Notes: generated from the letters alone by a model not told the origin. 64,000 nucleotides of DNA from Ensifer adhaerens (GCF_002007205.1 NZ_LAZS01000005.1:806001-870000), one strand, 5' to 3'; shown: positions 45,433 through 54,560, counted from the stretch's first letter. Numbers and translations: made by a program.

Positions 45433-46008
45433 ATGACTGAGAAAATGACCCTTGCCGTAATCTATGGCAGCGCGCGCCAGGGTCGCTTCTGCGATACGGT
45501 CGCCAACTGGCTGATCCGGGAGCTTTCGGCTTCCGAGACCTTCACCCTGACGATCATCGATCCGGCGCGGCTCAGAACCTCCCGCGGTCTTGGCGCGGCG
45601 GTCAATCCCGGCGAATGGCTGGAGCGCAAGATCGCCGAGGCCGATGCCTTCATCATCGTCACGCCCGAATACAATCACGGCTATCCGGCGGCGCTGAAGG
45701 AACTGATCGATTCGGTCTACGAGCCCTGGCATGCCAAGCCCGTTGCCTTCGTCTCCTATGGCGGCGCCTCGGGCGGCATTCGCGCCGTCGAGCAATTGCG
45801 CCAGGTCTTTGGAGAGCTGCACACCGTGACGCTGCGCGACGGGGTGACCTTCCCGAAGGCATGGTCGAAGTTCGACGCTGCCGGCAACCTCTACAAGCCC
45901 GAGGAACTGCGCGCGCCGCTGTTCCTGATGATGGATCGGCTGACCTGGTGGGCGCGCGTGCTGAAGCAGGCGCGCAAGAGCAGGCCATACAACGAAGTTG
46001 CGGCGTGA
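45433..46008 (+). CDS. NADPH-dependent FMN reductase / flavodoxin-fold quinone reductase
   Basis: A 191-aa flavodoxin-like enzyme: the FMN phosphate loop GSARQGRF near residue 12, and the second flavin-contact motif TPEYNHGYPAALKELID about residue 77, both typical of the NAD(P)H:FMN reductase family. It probably reduces quinones or redox-cycling drugs. ATG at 45433 has CAGGAG upstream. It is transcribed from the SoxR-type promoter, which suits a role in tolerance to redox-cycling agents. Confidence 0.9.
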   Translation: MTEKMTLAVIYGSARQGRFCDTVANWLIRELSASETFTLTIIDPARLRTSRGLGAAVNPGEWLERKIAEADAFIIVTPEYNHGYPAALKELIDSVYEPWHAKPVAFVSYGGASGGIRAVEQLRQVFGELHTVTLRDGVTFPKAWSKFDAAGNLYKPEELRAPLFLMMDRLTWWARVLKQARKSRPYNEVAA

Positions 46009-46082
46009 CGTCGGGCACGAGGGCCGTCGTCGGACATTCCGACGCTCGGCCTGCCGCCAAGGAGACGGCTATGGAGACAGCA

Positions 46083-46544
46083 TCAGACCGGCGAAACCTG
46101 CCGGATCGCTTCGCCGGCGATCATCGCGGCGGAGATCGCGATGTTGAGCGAGCGCTGGCCCTCGGCCATCGGAATGAGGATGCGGCCGTCGGCGTGTTCG
46201 TGCACGTGATCGGGCACGCCGGCGCTCTCCCGTCCGAAGAGCAGGATGTCGTCGGGACGGAAGTCAAAACGGGTATAGGGCAGGGCGGCCCTGGTGGAGG
46301 CGAGCACCAGGCGCCGGCCGCTTTCCGCACGCCATTCTTCGAAGCGCTCCCAGTTGACGTGGCGGGTGAGCGCCACCGAAGCGATGTAGTCCATGCCGGC
46401 GCGCTTCAGGTTGCGGTCGGAAAGGTCGAAGCCGGCCGGCTCGATCACGTCGACGCCAAGTCCGAGGCAGGCGGCCATGCGCAGGATCGTACCGGTGTTG
46501 CCGGGAATGTCGGGCTGGTAGAGGGCGATGCGCAGGTTGCTCAC
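46083..46544 (-). CDS. trmL: tRNA (cytidine/uridine-2'-O-)-methyltransferase TrmL
   Basis: A 153-aa SPOUT methyltransferase that 2'-O-methylates the wobble nucleotide (position 34) of tRNA-Leu isoacceptors. Seen are the N-terminal LYQPDIPGNTGTILRMAAC and the C-terminal knot motifs LLFGRESAGVPDHV and IPMAEGQRSLNIAISA. Length is standard for TrmL. Start is GTG at 46544. It begins 6 bases after the GNAT gene, and together they form an operon. Confidence 0.93.
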   Translation of the reverse strand: MSNLRIALYQPDIPGNTGTILRMAACLGLGVDVIEPAGFDLSDRNLKRAGMDYIASVALTRHVNWERFEEWRAESGRRLVLASTRAALPYTRFDFRPDDILLFGRESAGVPDHVHEHADGRILIPMAEGQRSLNIAISAAMIAGEAIRQVSPV

Positions 46545-46550
46545 GTCAGG

Positions 46551-47123
46551 TCACTCGTTTCCGGGGGCATCACGGCGCGCGTCGAATTCCGCGGCCAGGA
46601 TGCCCATCATGATGTCGTCATGCCACTCGCCGTCGATCAGGGCCGACTCGCGTTCGCGCCCCTCGATGGAGAAGCCGGACTTGCGGTAGGCGGCGATCGC
46701 CCGCTCGTTGAAGGCGAGCACCCTCAAGGAGACCCGGTGGAGGGCAAGCTCATCGAAGGCATAGGCCAATACCCGCTTGGTGACCGCCGTGCCAAGCCCC
46801 TTGCCGAGGAGCTGCGGATCGAAGATGCCGATGGCGAAGCTCGCGCGGCGGTCCTGATGATTGATACTGTCGAGCCTGACTTCGCCGATGAGACCGCCCT
46901 GGTCGATGATCCAGGCCGCCGGATGTCCGGCGATGCGGGCAACCCAGGAGGTTGCCTCGCCGTGACTGAAGAGACCGGGAAGCGACCTGCCCGCACCGAA
47001 CATCCGGTAGATTTCCGGATGGCGGCCGAGCCTCAGGCGCGATTCGGCATCACCGTCGCGGGGACGCCGAAGGACGAAGCCGATACCGTGAAGGTCAGGA
47101 GGCGTATCCGATGAAACATTCAT
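46551..47123 (-). CDS. GNAT-family N-acetyltransferase (RimJ-like)
   Basis: A 190-aa acetyltransferase. The acetyl-CoA loop is GKGLGTAV near residue 108, preceded by the beta-4 strand ASFAIGIFDPQLLGKG and followed by LRVLAFNERAIAAYRKSGF, which is the RimJ/RimL group signature. The substrate is unknown (protein N-terminus, drug or small metabolite). The start is ATG at 47123. It is the first gene of a two-gene operon with trmL. Confidence 0.85.
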   Translation of the reverse strand: MNVSSDTPPDLHGIGFVLRRPRDGDAESRLRLGRHPEIYRMFGAGRSLPGLFSHGEATSWVARIAGHPAAWIIDQGGLIGEVRLDSINHQDRRASFAIGIFDPQLLGKGLGTAVTKRVLAYAFDELALHRVSLRVLAFNERAIAAYRKSGFSIEGRERESALIDGEWHDDIMMGILAAEFDARRDAPGNE

Positions 47124-47321
47124 ACGTGTTCTCCACTGGGAAAGGCTGGACGTTTCCTGGAATTGCGGTCGCTGATTTTGCTGGTGCTAATCTGTGCCGA
47201 AACGGCAACAGATGCGCGAACGATGAAAAAATGTGCATGAAACAGCCTGCGACAATCTGGCATGGCGGCGCGAATAAGGGTAGAGATCGAGCCTCTTCAA
47301 CGCGAACCGACGGAGGCAAAC

Positions 47322-47378
47322 ATGACTGTATTGATGTTGACACGCCTTCCAGGAGTAGTGGGCCACCGTTTGGCCTGA
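47322..47378 (+). CDS. 18-aa leader ORF
   Basis: ATG at 47322 with CGGAGG at 6 bases upstream, an 18-residue frame MTVLMLTRLPGVVGHRLA, then TGA. It is too short to be a typical protein. Its position about 160 bases before an ABC exporter, followed by hairpins that can hide the exporter's ribosome site, suggests a leader peptide. It could also be chance. Confidence 0.4.
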   Translation: MTVLMLTRLPGVVGHRLA

Positions 47379-47426
47379 CCGGTTCCGCGACCTATCTTTT
47401 AACCGAGATCGACGCGCTTCCGGGAC

Positions 47427-47529
47427 TCCGGAAGACGAAGCCCTCTTTCGGGCTGCATTTCCGGACTGACCTTTTCATCATAAGAATGCGGGGCGAAATC
47501 CCGCTTTCCTTCAAAATACTCTGAAGGAG
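47427..47529 (+). promoter_or_regulatory. nested hairpins in the ABC exporter leader
   Basis: Three stems can form: TCCGGAA/TTCCGGA (47427-47465) enclosing AGCCC/GGGCT, GCGGG/CCCGC followed by TTTCCTT (47488-47510), and CCTTC (47508-47512) pairing with GAAGG (47523-47527). The last pairing covers the ribosome site GAAGGAG of the exporter. The layout fits transcription or translation attenuation, by inspection only. Confidence 0.45.
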
Positions 47530-47536
47530 CAATGCA

Positions 47537-49390
47537 ATGTTTGGCTGGTTTGAATCCCGCCTCAATCCCTATCCCGCGGAGGAGCCGACGGTCCCTCCGA
47601 AGACCCTGTTCGGCTTCTGCTGGCACTATTCCAAGCCGGCTGCGCCGTGGCTCGTCATCATGTCCGTCTGCACGGCGCTGATCGCCATCGGCGAAGTGGC
47701 GCTGTTCCAGTTCCTCGGCAACATGGTCGACTGGCTGTCGAGTGCCAACCGCAATACGTTCCTCGCGGCCGAAGGCGGCCGGTTGTTCTGGATGGGCGCG
47801 CTCGTCCTTATCGGCCTGCCAGGTCTTGTGGCGATCGATTCGCTGATCATGCACCAGGTGCTGCTCGGCAATTACCCGATGATCGCCCGCTGGCAGATGC
47901 ACCGCTACCTGCTGCGCCAGAGCATGACCTTCTTTGCCAACGAATTCGCCGGACGCGTGGCGACGAAGGTGATGCAGACCTCGCTTGCGGTGCGCGAAAC
48001 GGTGATGAAGATCCTCGATGTCTTCGTCTACGTCGTCAGCTATTTCGTCACCATGCTTGCCGTCGTCGCCACCGCCGACTGGCGGCTCGTCATCCCGCTT
48101 GCCATCTGGCTGGCGATCTATATCTGCATCGTCAGCTACTTTGTGCCGCGGCTGCAGAAGATCTCCAAGGAGCAGGCGGACGCGCGTTCGATGATGACCG
48201 GCCGGATCGTCGACAGCTACACCAATATCGGCACGGTCAAACTGTTCTCGCATGCCGGCCGCGAGGAAGGCTATGCACGCGACGGCATGGACGGCTTCCT
48301 GAACACCGTGCATCGGCAGATGCGCAAGGTGACGCTGTTCCATATCCTGGTCTATGCCAACAACTCCATCGCGCTCTTTGCCATTGCCGCACTTGGCATT
48401 CACCTCTGGCTGACGAGCGCGATCTCGGTCGGCGCGATTGCGATCGCCGTTGGTCTCGCAATGCGCATCAACGGCATGTCGCAATGGATCATGTGGGAAG
48501 TCTCTGCGCTGTTTGAAAACATCGGCACGGTCTATGACGGCATCGGCATGATGACCAAGGCGCACGACATCGTCGACGAGCCGGATGCCAAGGCGCTGAC
48601 AGCGGACAAGGGGGCAATCGCCTTCGACAACATCCGCTTCCACTACGGCAAGGCCAAGGGCGTCATCGATCACCTGTCGCTTGACATCAAGCCGGGCGAG
48701 AAGATCGGCCTCGTCGGCCGGTCGGGTGCGGGCAAGACGACGCTGATGAACCTGCTGCTGCGCTTCTACGACCTGGAGGACGGCGCGATCCGCATCGACG
48801 GCAAGGATATTTCCACCGTCACCCAGGACAGCCTGCGCTCGCAGATCGGCGTCGTGACGCAGGATACCTCGCTGCTTCACCGCTCCATTCGCGACAACAT
48901 CGCCTATGGCCATCCGGAAGCGGACGACGAGGCGATCATCGCCGCGGCCAAGAAGGCGAACGCCTGGGACTTCGTCCAGGGGCTCGAAGACAACCAGGGT
49001 CGCAAGGGCCTGGATGCCCAGGTCGGCGAACGCGGCGTCAAGCTGTCCGGTGGCCAGCGTCAGCGTATCGCGATCGCGCGTGTGTTTCTGAAGGACGCGC
49101 CGATCCTGATCCTCGACGAGGCGACCTCGGCGCTCGACTCCGAAGTCGAACAGGCGATCCAGGAAAACCTGTTCGCGCTGATGGCGGGCAAGACGGTGAT
49201 CGCCATCGCCCACCGCCTGTCGACGCTGACGGAGATGGACCGGCTGGTGATCCTCGAAGCGGGCCGCATCGTGGAAACGGGCTCGCATGCCGAACTCGTT
49301 GCCCATGGCGGGCTTTACGCCGACCTCTGGTCGCGCCAGTCGGGTGGTTTCATCGCCGACGACGTCGAGAAGGAAGACGCCGCGGAGTAA
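47537..49390 (+). CDS. ABC exporter (fused membrane and ATPase domains)
   Basis: A 617-aa half-exporter: six membrane helices in the first ~320 residues, then an ATPase with Walker A GRSGAGKTT (about residue 395), signature LSGGQRQRIA, Walker B ILILDEATSALDSE and H-loop AHRLSTL. It belongs to the MsbA/multidrug family of rhizobia. The ATG at 47537 has GAAGGAG 7 bases upstream. It is followed by a terminator and then by a paralogue of the same architecture, and each may work as a homodimer or together as a heterodimer. Confidence 0.92.
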   Translation: MFGWFESRLNPYPAEEPTVPPKTLFGFCWHYSKPAAPWLVIMSVCTALIAIGEVALFQFLGNMVDWLSSANRNTFLAAEGGRLFWMGALVLIGLPGLVAIDSLIMHQVLLGNYPMIARWQMHRYLLRQSMTFFANEFAGRVATKVMQTSLAVRETVMKILDVFVYVVSYFVTMLAVVATADWRLVIPLAIWLAIYICIVSYFVPRLQKISKEQADARSMMTGRIVDSYTNIGTVKLFSHAGREEGYARDGMDGFLNTVHRQMRKVTLFHILVYANNSIALFAIAALGIHLWLTSAISVGAIAIAVGLAMRINGMSQWIMWEVSALFENIGTVYDGIGMMTKAHDIVDEPDAKALTADKGAIAFDNIRFHYGKAKGVIDHLSLDIKPGEKIGLVGRSGAGKTTLMNLLLRFYDLEDGAIRIDGKDISTVTQDSLRSQIGVVTQDTSLLHRSIRDNIAYGHPEADDEAIIAAAKKANAWDFVQGLEDNQGRKGLDAQVGERGVKLSGGQRQRIAIARVFLKDAPILILDEATSALDSEVEQAIQENLFALMAGKTVIAIAHRLSTLTEMDRLVILEAGRIVETGSHAELVAHGGLYADLWSRQSGGFIADDVEKEDAAE

Positions 49391-49398
49391 GCAACCAA

Positions 49399-49434
49399 AG
49401 GCCCGCCGTTCGAAAGAGCGGCGGGCCTCTTTGT
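49399..49434 (+). terminator. intrinsic terminator after the first ABC exporter
   Basis: Stem AGGCCCGCCG / CGGCGGGCCT (10 bp), 10-base loop, followed by CTTTGTT. It separates the two ABC exporter genes, which argues against one simple operon. Confidence 0.85.
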
Positions 49435-49510
49435 TAGACGTTACGCATTTGTAATCTGCAATTGTGTCGAAACCGATTGCTGTTCCCGCCGAACCGCCTA
49501 TATCGGAACC

Positions 49511-51376
49511 ATGCTCAGCGCCATCGTCAGCCTCTTCGAGAACTGGATCAAGCCTTTCGCGCCGCGCGAGCGCCTGCAGCCGCCGCAATCGCTCTCAGGC
49601 TTCGCCTGGTTCTATGCGAGCCAGGCCAAGGGGCCGTTCATTGCGATGGCCGTGCTCGGCGGGCTCGTCGCCATGCTGGAGGCGGGGCTCTTCTACTTCG
49701 TCGGCAGGCTTGTCGATGTGCTCGACACCGTGAAGCCCGAGGCCGGCTGGAACGGCCTGATCGCGGTCAACGGGCCGGAGCTGCTCTTCATGCTCCTGAC
49801 CGTGCTGGTATTCCGCTTCGTGGCGGTGTCGCTGGCAGCCCTTGTCGAGGAGCAATCGATCACGACAGGGTTTCTCAACCTGGTGCGCTGGCAGTCCTAT
49901 GTGCACGTCGCGCGCCAGTCCCTGACCTTCTTCCAGAACGACTTTTCCGGGCGGATCGTCACCAAGGTCTGGTCCGGGGCGCAGGCGACGAGCGACCTCA
50001 TCGTTTCGCTGCTGCAGGTCGTGTGGTTCATCGTCATCTACACGGCCTCGACCATGGCGCTGGTGGCGCAGCTCGATTGGCGTCTGGCGGCGATGGTCGG
50101 ATTCTGGATCGTCGTCTTCCTGTCGCTGGCGCGCTATTTCGTCCCGCGCATCCGCAAGCACGCGCGCGACACGGCCGAAATGGCCTCGATGCTGAACGGC
50201 CGCATGGTCGATGCCTATTCCAACATCCAGACCTTGAAGCTCTTCGGACGCGACGAGGAGAACGACCGCTACATCCGCTCCGGCTTTGACAGGTTCCAGC
50301 GCGCAGTAATCCCGTTCACGCGGCTGCTGACGGCGGTGCGCGCTTCGCTGGCACTGCTTTCGGGCCTGATGATCACGGCGATCGCCGTCTATGCCATCCA
50401 CCTCTGGCTCGCGGGCTCGATCAGTTCCGGTGCCGTCGCCTTTACGCTGGCGCTGGTGCTCAGGCTCAACATGCTGCTCGGCCGCATGATGACGCAGTTC
50501 AACTCGATCATGCGCAACATCGGCACGATCCAGAATTCGGCCGAACTGGTTTCGCAACCGATCGGCCTCGTGGACCGGCCCGATGCGACGGAACTTGCCG
50601 TGAGCAAGCCGGAAATCCGCTTCGAACATGTGCGCTTCCACTACGGCACGGGGGAGAGCGTCATCGACGATTTCTCGCTCGTGGTGCGCCCGGGCGAGAA
50701 GGTGGGAATCGTCGGCCGCTCCGGCGCCGGCAAGTCGACGCTCGTCAACCTCTTGCTGCGCTTCTACGATCTTGAAAGCGGGCGCATCCTGATCGACGGC
50801 CAGGACATTGCTACCGTCAGGCAGGAATCGCTGCGTGCGCAGGTCGGCATGGTCAGCCAGGATACCTCGCTCCTGCACCGCTCGATCCGCGACAACATCC
50901 TCTTCGGCCGACCGGACGCAGACGAGGAGCAACTGATTGCCGCCGCACGGAAAGCCGAAGCCTATGACTTCATCGTCGACCTTGAGGACCAGCGCGGCCG
51001 CAAGGGGCTCGACGCCCATGTCGGCGAGCGCGGCGTCAAGCTTTCGGGTGGCCAGCGGCAGCGCATTGCCATTGCCCGGGTGATGCTGAAGGATGCGCCG
51101 ATTCTCGTGCTCGACGAGGCGACCTCGGCGCTCGACTCCGAAGTGGAAGCGGCGATCCAGTCCAATCTCGACCGGCTGATGCAGGGCAAGACGGTGCTCG
51201 CGATTGCACACCGTCTGTCGACGATCGCGGCGCTCGACCGGCTTGTCGTCATGGACAAGGGCCGGATCGTCGAAGAGGGCACGCACACCGAACTCGTTGC
51301 CCGCGGCGGTCTTTACGCCGGGCTCTGGTCCCGCCAGTCCGGCGGTTTTCTGGCGCGGGAAGAGGCGGCGGAGTAG
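49511..51376 (+). CDS. second ABC exporter, paralogue of the preceding gene
   Basis: A 621-aa half-exporter with the same domain order: membrane part to about residue 330, Walker A GRSGAGKST (about residue 402), LSGGQRQRIA, Walker B ILVLDEATSALDSE, and AHRLSTI. The two proteins share long identical blocks in the ATPase but diverge in the membrane part (for example the first carries LFENIGTVYDG, the second FNSIMRNIGTIQ), so they arose by an old tandem duplication. ATG at 49511, weak ribosome site. The substrate is unknown. Confidence 0.92.
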   Translation: MLSAIVSLFENWIKPFAPRERLQPPQSLSGFAWFYASQAKGPFIAMAVLGGLVAMLEAGLFYFVGRLVDVLDTVKPEAGWNGLIAVNGPELLFMLLTVLVFRFVAVSLAALVEEQSITTGFLNLVRWQSYVHVARQSLTFFQNDFSGRIVTKVWSGAQATSDLIVSLLQVVWFIVIYTASTMALVAQLDWRLAAMVGFWIVVFLSLARYFVPRIRKHARDTAEMASMLNGRMVDAYSNIQTLKLFGRDEENDRYIRSGFDRFQRAVIPFTRLLTAVRASLALLSGLMITAIAVYAIHLWLAGSISSGAVAFTLALVLRLNMLLGRMMTQFNSIMRNIGTIQNSAELVSQPIGLVDRPDATELAVSKPEIRFEHVRFHYGTGESVIDDFSLVVRPGEKVGIVGRSGAGKSTLVNLLLRFYDLESGRILIDGQDIATVRQESLRAQVGMVSQDTSLLHRSIRDNILFGRPDADEEQLIAAARKAEAYDFIVDLEDQRGRKGLDAHVGERGVKLSGGQRQRIAIARVMLKDAPILVLDEATSALDSEVEAAIQSNLDRLMQGKTVLAIAHRLSTIAALDRLVVMDKGRIVEEGTHTELVARGGLYAGLWSRQSGGFLAREEAAE

Positions 51377-51398
51377 GGCGCTTCAAGGGCACCTTCGC

Positions 51399-51420
51399 GC
51401 CCGCCCGGCGGGCACAAATT
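51399..51420 (+). terminator. weak hairpin after the second ABC exporter
   Basis: GCCCGC / GCGGGC (6 bp) with a 3-base loop, followed by ACAAATTT. It is 22 bases past the stop. A weak U-tract makes this only a possible terminator. Confidence 0.4.
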
Positions 51421-51657
51421 TCGCCTAACTGATGGCCGTCAAGTCCTTGTGCCAATTGGCCGCGCTTTTCCCCGCGACAATCTGCCCACATCCCCTTGTC
51501 AAGGCTGGACATAATTTGCGATCAAGCATAGAACGCGCCGGATTGACGGGGATTCTGCGGGCCGTGTGCTCGCAGAGTTTTTCCGGATTCTGGTGCCGGT
51601 GTCGCTTTGCAACTGCGGGGCGACGGAGCATCAGCACTATGAATAGGGCGTGGTTCC

Positions 51658-51671
51658 TTGACCTGTATCAA
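51658..51671 (+). promoter_or_regulatory. FNR/FixK-like box before petA
   Basis: TTGAC-CTGT-ATCAA, matching TTGAY-N4-RTCAA at all fixed positions. It lies about 73 bases before the petA start, a distance suiting activation from near -41.5. It may place the cytochrome bc1 operon under FixK or FnrN control in low oxygen. Confidence 0.55.
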
Positions 51672-51743
51672 GTCGCAAGGGGCAGGAATTTCGCCGGGGG
51701 CGGATGCGGTTTCCGCAATATTGCGTGAGAGGATGGTTTAGCC

Positions 51744-52322
51744 GTGAGCGAACACGACACTTCAAGCGAGGCCTTGGGCGAGCCCACACGCCGCGATTTC
51801 CTTTATCTGGCCACCGGCATGGCAGGCGTCGTCGGCGCTGGTGCCGTCGCCTGGCCCTTCATCGATCAGATGCGTCCGGATGCGTCCACGCTCGCGCTCG
51901 CCTCGATCGAGGTTGACGTTTCGAGCCTGCAGCCCGGCATGTCGCTGACGGCGAAATGGCGCGGCAAGCCGATCTTCATCCGCAACCGTACAGAGAAGGA
52001 AGTCGAGGAGGCAAAGGCCGTCAAGCTCGACGAGCTGAAGGACCAGGTTGCGCGCAACGCCAACCTTCCGGCCGACGCGAGCGCGAGCGACCTCGATCGC
52101 TCCGCCGGCGAAGGCAAGGAGAACTGGATCGTCATGATCGGTTCCTGCACCCATCTCGGCTGCGTGCCGCTTGGCCAGGCCGGTGATTTCGGTGGCTGGT
52201 TCTGTCCCTGCCACGGTTCGCACTACGATACGGCCGGCCGCATCCGTAAGGGTCCGGCGCCGGAGAACCTTCACGTGCCGACCTTCTCGTTCGTATCCGA
52301 CACAGTTATCAAGATCGGTTGA
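51744..52322 (+). CDS. petA: cytochrome bc1 Rieske iron-sulfur protein
   Basis: A 192-aa Rieske subunit (FbcF). A twin-arginine motif (TRRDFLYLA) and one helix (about 18-38) target it to the membrane by Tat. The [2Fe-2S] ligands are C135 and H137 in SCTHLGC and C154 and H157 in CPCHGS, with C140 and C156 as the expected disulfide. Start is GTG at 51744 with GAGAGGATGG upstream. First gene of petABC, which takes electrons from quinol to cytochrome c. Confidence 0.96.
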   Translation: MSEHDTSSEALGEPTRRDFLYLATGMAGVVGAGAVAWPFIDQMRPDASTLALASIEVDVSSLQPGMSLTAKWRGKPIFIRNRTEKEVEEAKAVKLDELKDQVARNANLPADASASDLDRSAGEGKENWIVMIGSCTHLGCVPLGQAGDFGGWFCPCHGSHYDTAGRIRKGPAPENLHVPTFSFVSDTVIKIG

Positions 52323-52336
52323 GGGGACTACTGATA

Positions 52337-53617
52337 ATGAGTGCTGAACATTCAACCTACACGCCGACGACTGGCATTGAGAAATGGGTTGATTCCCGTC
52401 TGCCGTTGCCGCGTCTCGTTCACGATAGCTTCATCAGCTATCCGGTTCCCCGGAACCTGAACTACGCCTACACCTTCGGTGCGATGCTTTCGGTCATGCT
52501 GGTCGTGCAGATCCTGACCGGTATCGTGCTTGCGATGCACTACGCCGCTGAAACGTCCGTCGCCTTCAACTCGGTCGAAAAGATCATGCGCGACGTCAAC
52601 CACGGCTGGCTGCTGCGCTACATGCACGCCAACGGCGCATCCTTCTTCTTCATCGCGGTCTACCTGCACATCGCCCGTGGTCTCTACTACGGCTCCTACA
52701 AGGCTCCGCGCGAAATCCTCTGGATCCTCGGCGTGGTCATCTATCTCCTGATGATGGCGACCGGCTTCATGGGCTACGTTCTGCCCTGGGGTCAGATGTC
52801 CTTCTGGGGCGCGACCGTTATCACCGGCTTCTTCACCGCCTTCCCGTTGGTGGGTGAGTGGATCCAGCAGTTCCTGCTCGGTGGCTTCGCCGTCGACCAG
52901 CCGACGCTGAACCGCTTCTTCTCGCTGCACTACCTGCTGCCCTTCATGATCGCGGGCGTCGTCGTCCTGCACGTCTGGGCCCTGCATGTCACCGGCCAGA
53001 CCAACCCGACCGGCGTTGAAGTGAAGTCCAAGACCGACACCGTTCCCTTCACGCCCTATGCGACGCTGAAGGATGCGCTCGGCGTTTCCGTCTTCCTGAT
53101 CATCTATGCCTGGTTCGTCTTCTATCAGCCGAACTTCCTCGGCCATCCGGACAACTACATTCCGGCTGACGCCCTGAAGACGCCTGCTCACATCGTTCCG
53201 GAATGGTACTACCTGCCGTTCTACGCGATGCTGCGCGCCATCACCTTCAACATCGGCCCGATCGACTCCAAGCTCGGCGGCGTTCTGGTGATGTTCGGCT
53301 CGATCATCATCCTGTTCTTCCTGCCCTGGCTCGATACGTCCAAGGTTCGCTCGGCCGTCTACCGTCCGTGGTACAAGCTGTTCTTCTGGATCTTCGTCGC
53401 CAACTCCATCCTGCTCGGCTGGCTCGGCTCGCGTCCGGCGGAAGGCCTGTACGTCGTGATGTCGCAGATCGGTACGCTGTACTACTTCGGCTTCTTCCTC
53501 GTCATCATGCCGGTTCTCGGCCTGATCGAAACGCCGAAGCGCATTCCGAATTCCATCACCGAAGCGGTCTTGGAAAAGAAGAATGGCAAGGCGCAGCCGG
53601 CTGCCGTACGCGCCTGA
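52337..53617 (+). CDS. petB: cytochrome b of the bc1 complex
   Basis: A 426-aa integral membrane subunit with eight helices. The haem-ligand His pairs lie in helices B and D, in [12 protein letters not shown] / [15 protein letters not shown] and [23 protein letters not shown], and the quinol-oxidation motif [13 protein letters not shown] is intact (PEWY). ATG at 52337 with GAGGGGAC upstream starts about 15 bases after petA. Here cytochrome b and c1 are separate genes, unlike the fused fbcH of Bradyrhizobium. Confidence 0.96.
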   Translation: MSAEHSTYTPTTGIEKWVDSRLPLPRLVHDSFISYPVPRNLNYAYTFGAMLSVMLVVQILTGIVLAMHYAAETSVAFNSVEKIMRDVNHGWLLRYMHANGASFFFIAVYLHIARGLYYGSYKAPREILWILGVVIYLLMMATGFMGYVLPWGQMSFWGATVITGFFTAFPLVGEWIQQFLLGGFAVDQPTLNRFFSLHYLLPFMIAGVVVLHVWALHVTGQTNPTGVEVKSKTDTVPFTPYATLKDALGVSVFLIIYAWFVFYQPNFLGHPDNYIPADALKTPAHIVPEWYYLPFYAMLRAITFNIGPIDSKLGGVLVMFGSIIILFFLPWLDTSKVRSAVYRPWYKLFFWIFVANSILLGWLGSRPAEGLYVVMSQIGTLYYFGFFLVIMPVLGLIETPKRIPNSITEAVLEKKNGKAQPAAVRA

Positions 53618-53649
53618 TCAGAACAGCGATTGATAAGGAACCCACAACA

Positions 53650-54519
53650 ATGAAAAAGCTTGTTACAGGCATTCTGTCACTCGCTGTCGTCGCTGGTCTC
53701 GGTCTCGGTGCGGCTGTTGCCGAAGAGGCTGCAGGCGGCGAGGAGCATGGCGGCGGTACGCCCCACTACCCGATCCACAAGCCGGAACAGCAGGGCTGGA
53801 GCTTTGCCGGTCCCTTCGGTCACTACGACAAGGGCCAGCTGCAGCGCGGCCTGAAGGTCTACACCGAAGTCTGTTCGGCCTGCCACTCGATGGAACTGGT
53901 GGCCTTCCGCACGCTCGAGGGCCTCGGCTACTCGGACGCGCAGGTGAAGGCCTTCGCGGCGAACTACGAAGTCCAGGACGGCCCGAACGCCGACGGCGAG
54001 ATGTTCACCCGCAAGGCCGTTGCCTCGGATCACTTCCCGTCGCCTTACGCCAACAAGGAAGCCGCTGCCGCATCGAACAACGGTGCAGCTCCGCCGGACT
54101 TCTCGCTGATCGCCAAGGCGCGCGGCATCGAGCGCGGTTTCCCGCAGTTCATCTTCGACATGTTCTGGCCCTACCAGGAAGGTGGCCCGGACTACATCCA
54201 CGCGCTGCTGACCGGCTACCAGGACCCGCCGCAGGGCGTGGAAGTCGCCGAAGGCACGCACTACAACCCGTACTTCGCGAACGCCGCCGCTCTGGCGATG
54301 GCCCAGCCGATCTCCGCCGACCAGGTCACCTATGACGATGGCACGCCGCAGACCGTCGACCAGTACGCCAAGGACGTTTCGGCCTTCCTGATGTGGGCAG
54401 CCGAGCCGCACCTCGAAGATCGCAAGCGCACCGGCTTCATGGTCATGGTGTTCCTGCTGATCTTCACCGGCCTGATCTACCTCACGAAGAAGTCGGTCTA
54501 CGCCAACAAGGAACATTGA
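53650..54519 (+). CDS. petC: cytochrome c1 of the bc1 complex
   Basis: A 289-aa membrane-anchored cytochrome. It has an N-terminal signal peptide (KKLVTGILSLAVVAGLGLG), the haem motif C75-S-A-C78-H79, and a C-terminal membrane anchor (about 262-281, FMVMVFLLIFTGLIYLTKK). The axial Met candidate lies in the PPxAMAQ-like region (AALAMAQPISADQV). ATG at 53650 has AAGGA upstream, 32 bases after petB. The terminator after the gene closes the petABC transcript. Confidence 0.95.
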   Translation: MKKLVTGILSLAVVAGLGLGAAVAEEAAGGEEHGGGTPHYPIHKPEQQGWSFAGPFGHYDKGQLQRGLKVYTEVCSACHSMELVAFRTLEGLGYSDAQVKAFAANYEVQDGPNADGEMFTRKAVASDHFPSPYANKEAAAASNNGAAPPDFSLIAKARGIERGFPQFIFDMFWPYQEGGPDYIHALLTGYQDPPQGVEVAEGTHYNPYFANAAALAMAQPISADQVTYDDGTPQTVDQYAKDVSAFLMWAAEPHLEDRKRTGFMVMVFLLIFTGLIYLTKKSVYANKEH

Positions 54520-54560
54520 TCGCCGGTCGGCTTGAGCCGGCGCTGATCAATACCAAAACG

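Larger units (their letters stand above)
47124..47536. other. 413-bp region between GNAT gene and ABC exporter
   Basis: Divergent promoter region plus leader of the ABC exporter. It holds a short ORF with a strong ribosome site at 47322-47378 and a set of nested hairpins at 47427-47529. A longer open frame on the plus strand (47111-47524) lacks a ribosome site and crosses these elements, so I do not call it a gene. Confidence 0.6.
51377..51743. other. 367-bp region upstream of petABC
   Basis: No gene. It carries the weak hairpin at its start and an FNR/FixK-like box at 51658-51671. There is no clear -10 box at the expected distance. I see nothing else of note. Confidence 0.5.

Noticed and set aside
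46028-46044. Hairpin CGTCGGA-CAT-TCCGACG between FMN reductase and trmL as a terminator
   Set aside because: Stem of 7 bp with a 3-base loop but no U-tract in either direction.
47111-47524. 137-codon plus-strand frame in the region before the ABC exporter
   Set aside because: No ribosome site; crosses the leader ORF and hairpins; overlaps the start of the GNAT gene.
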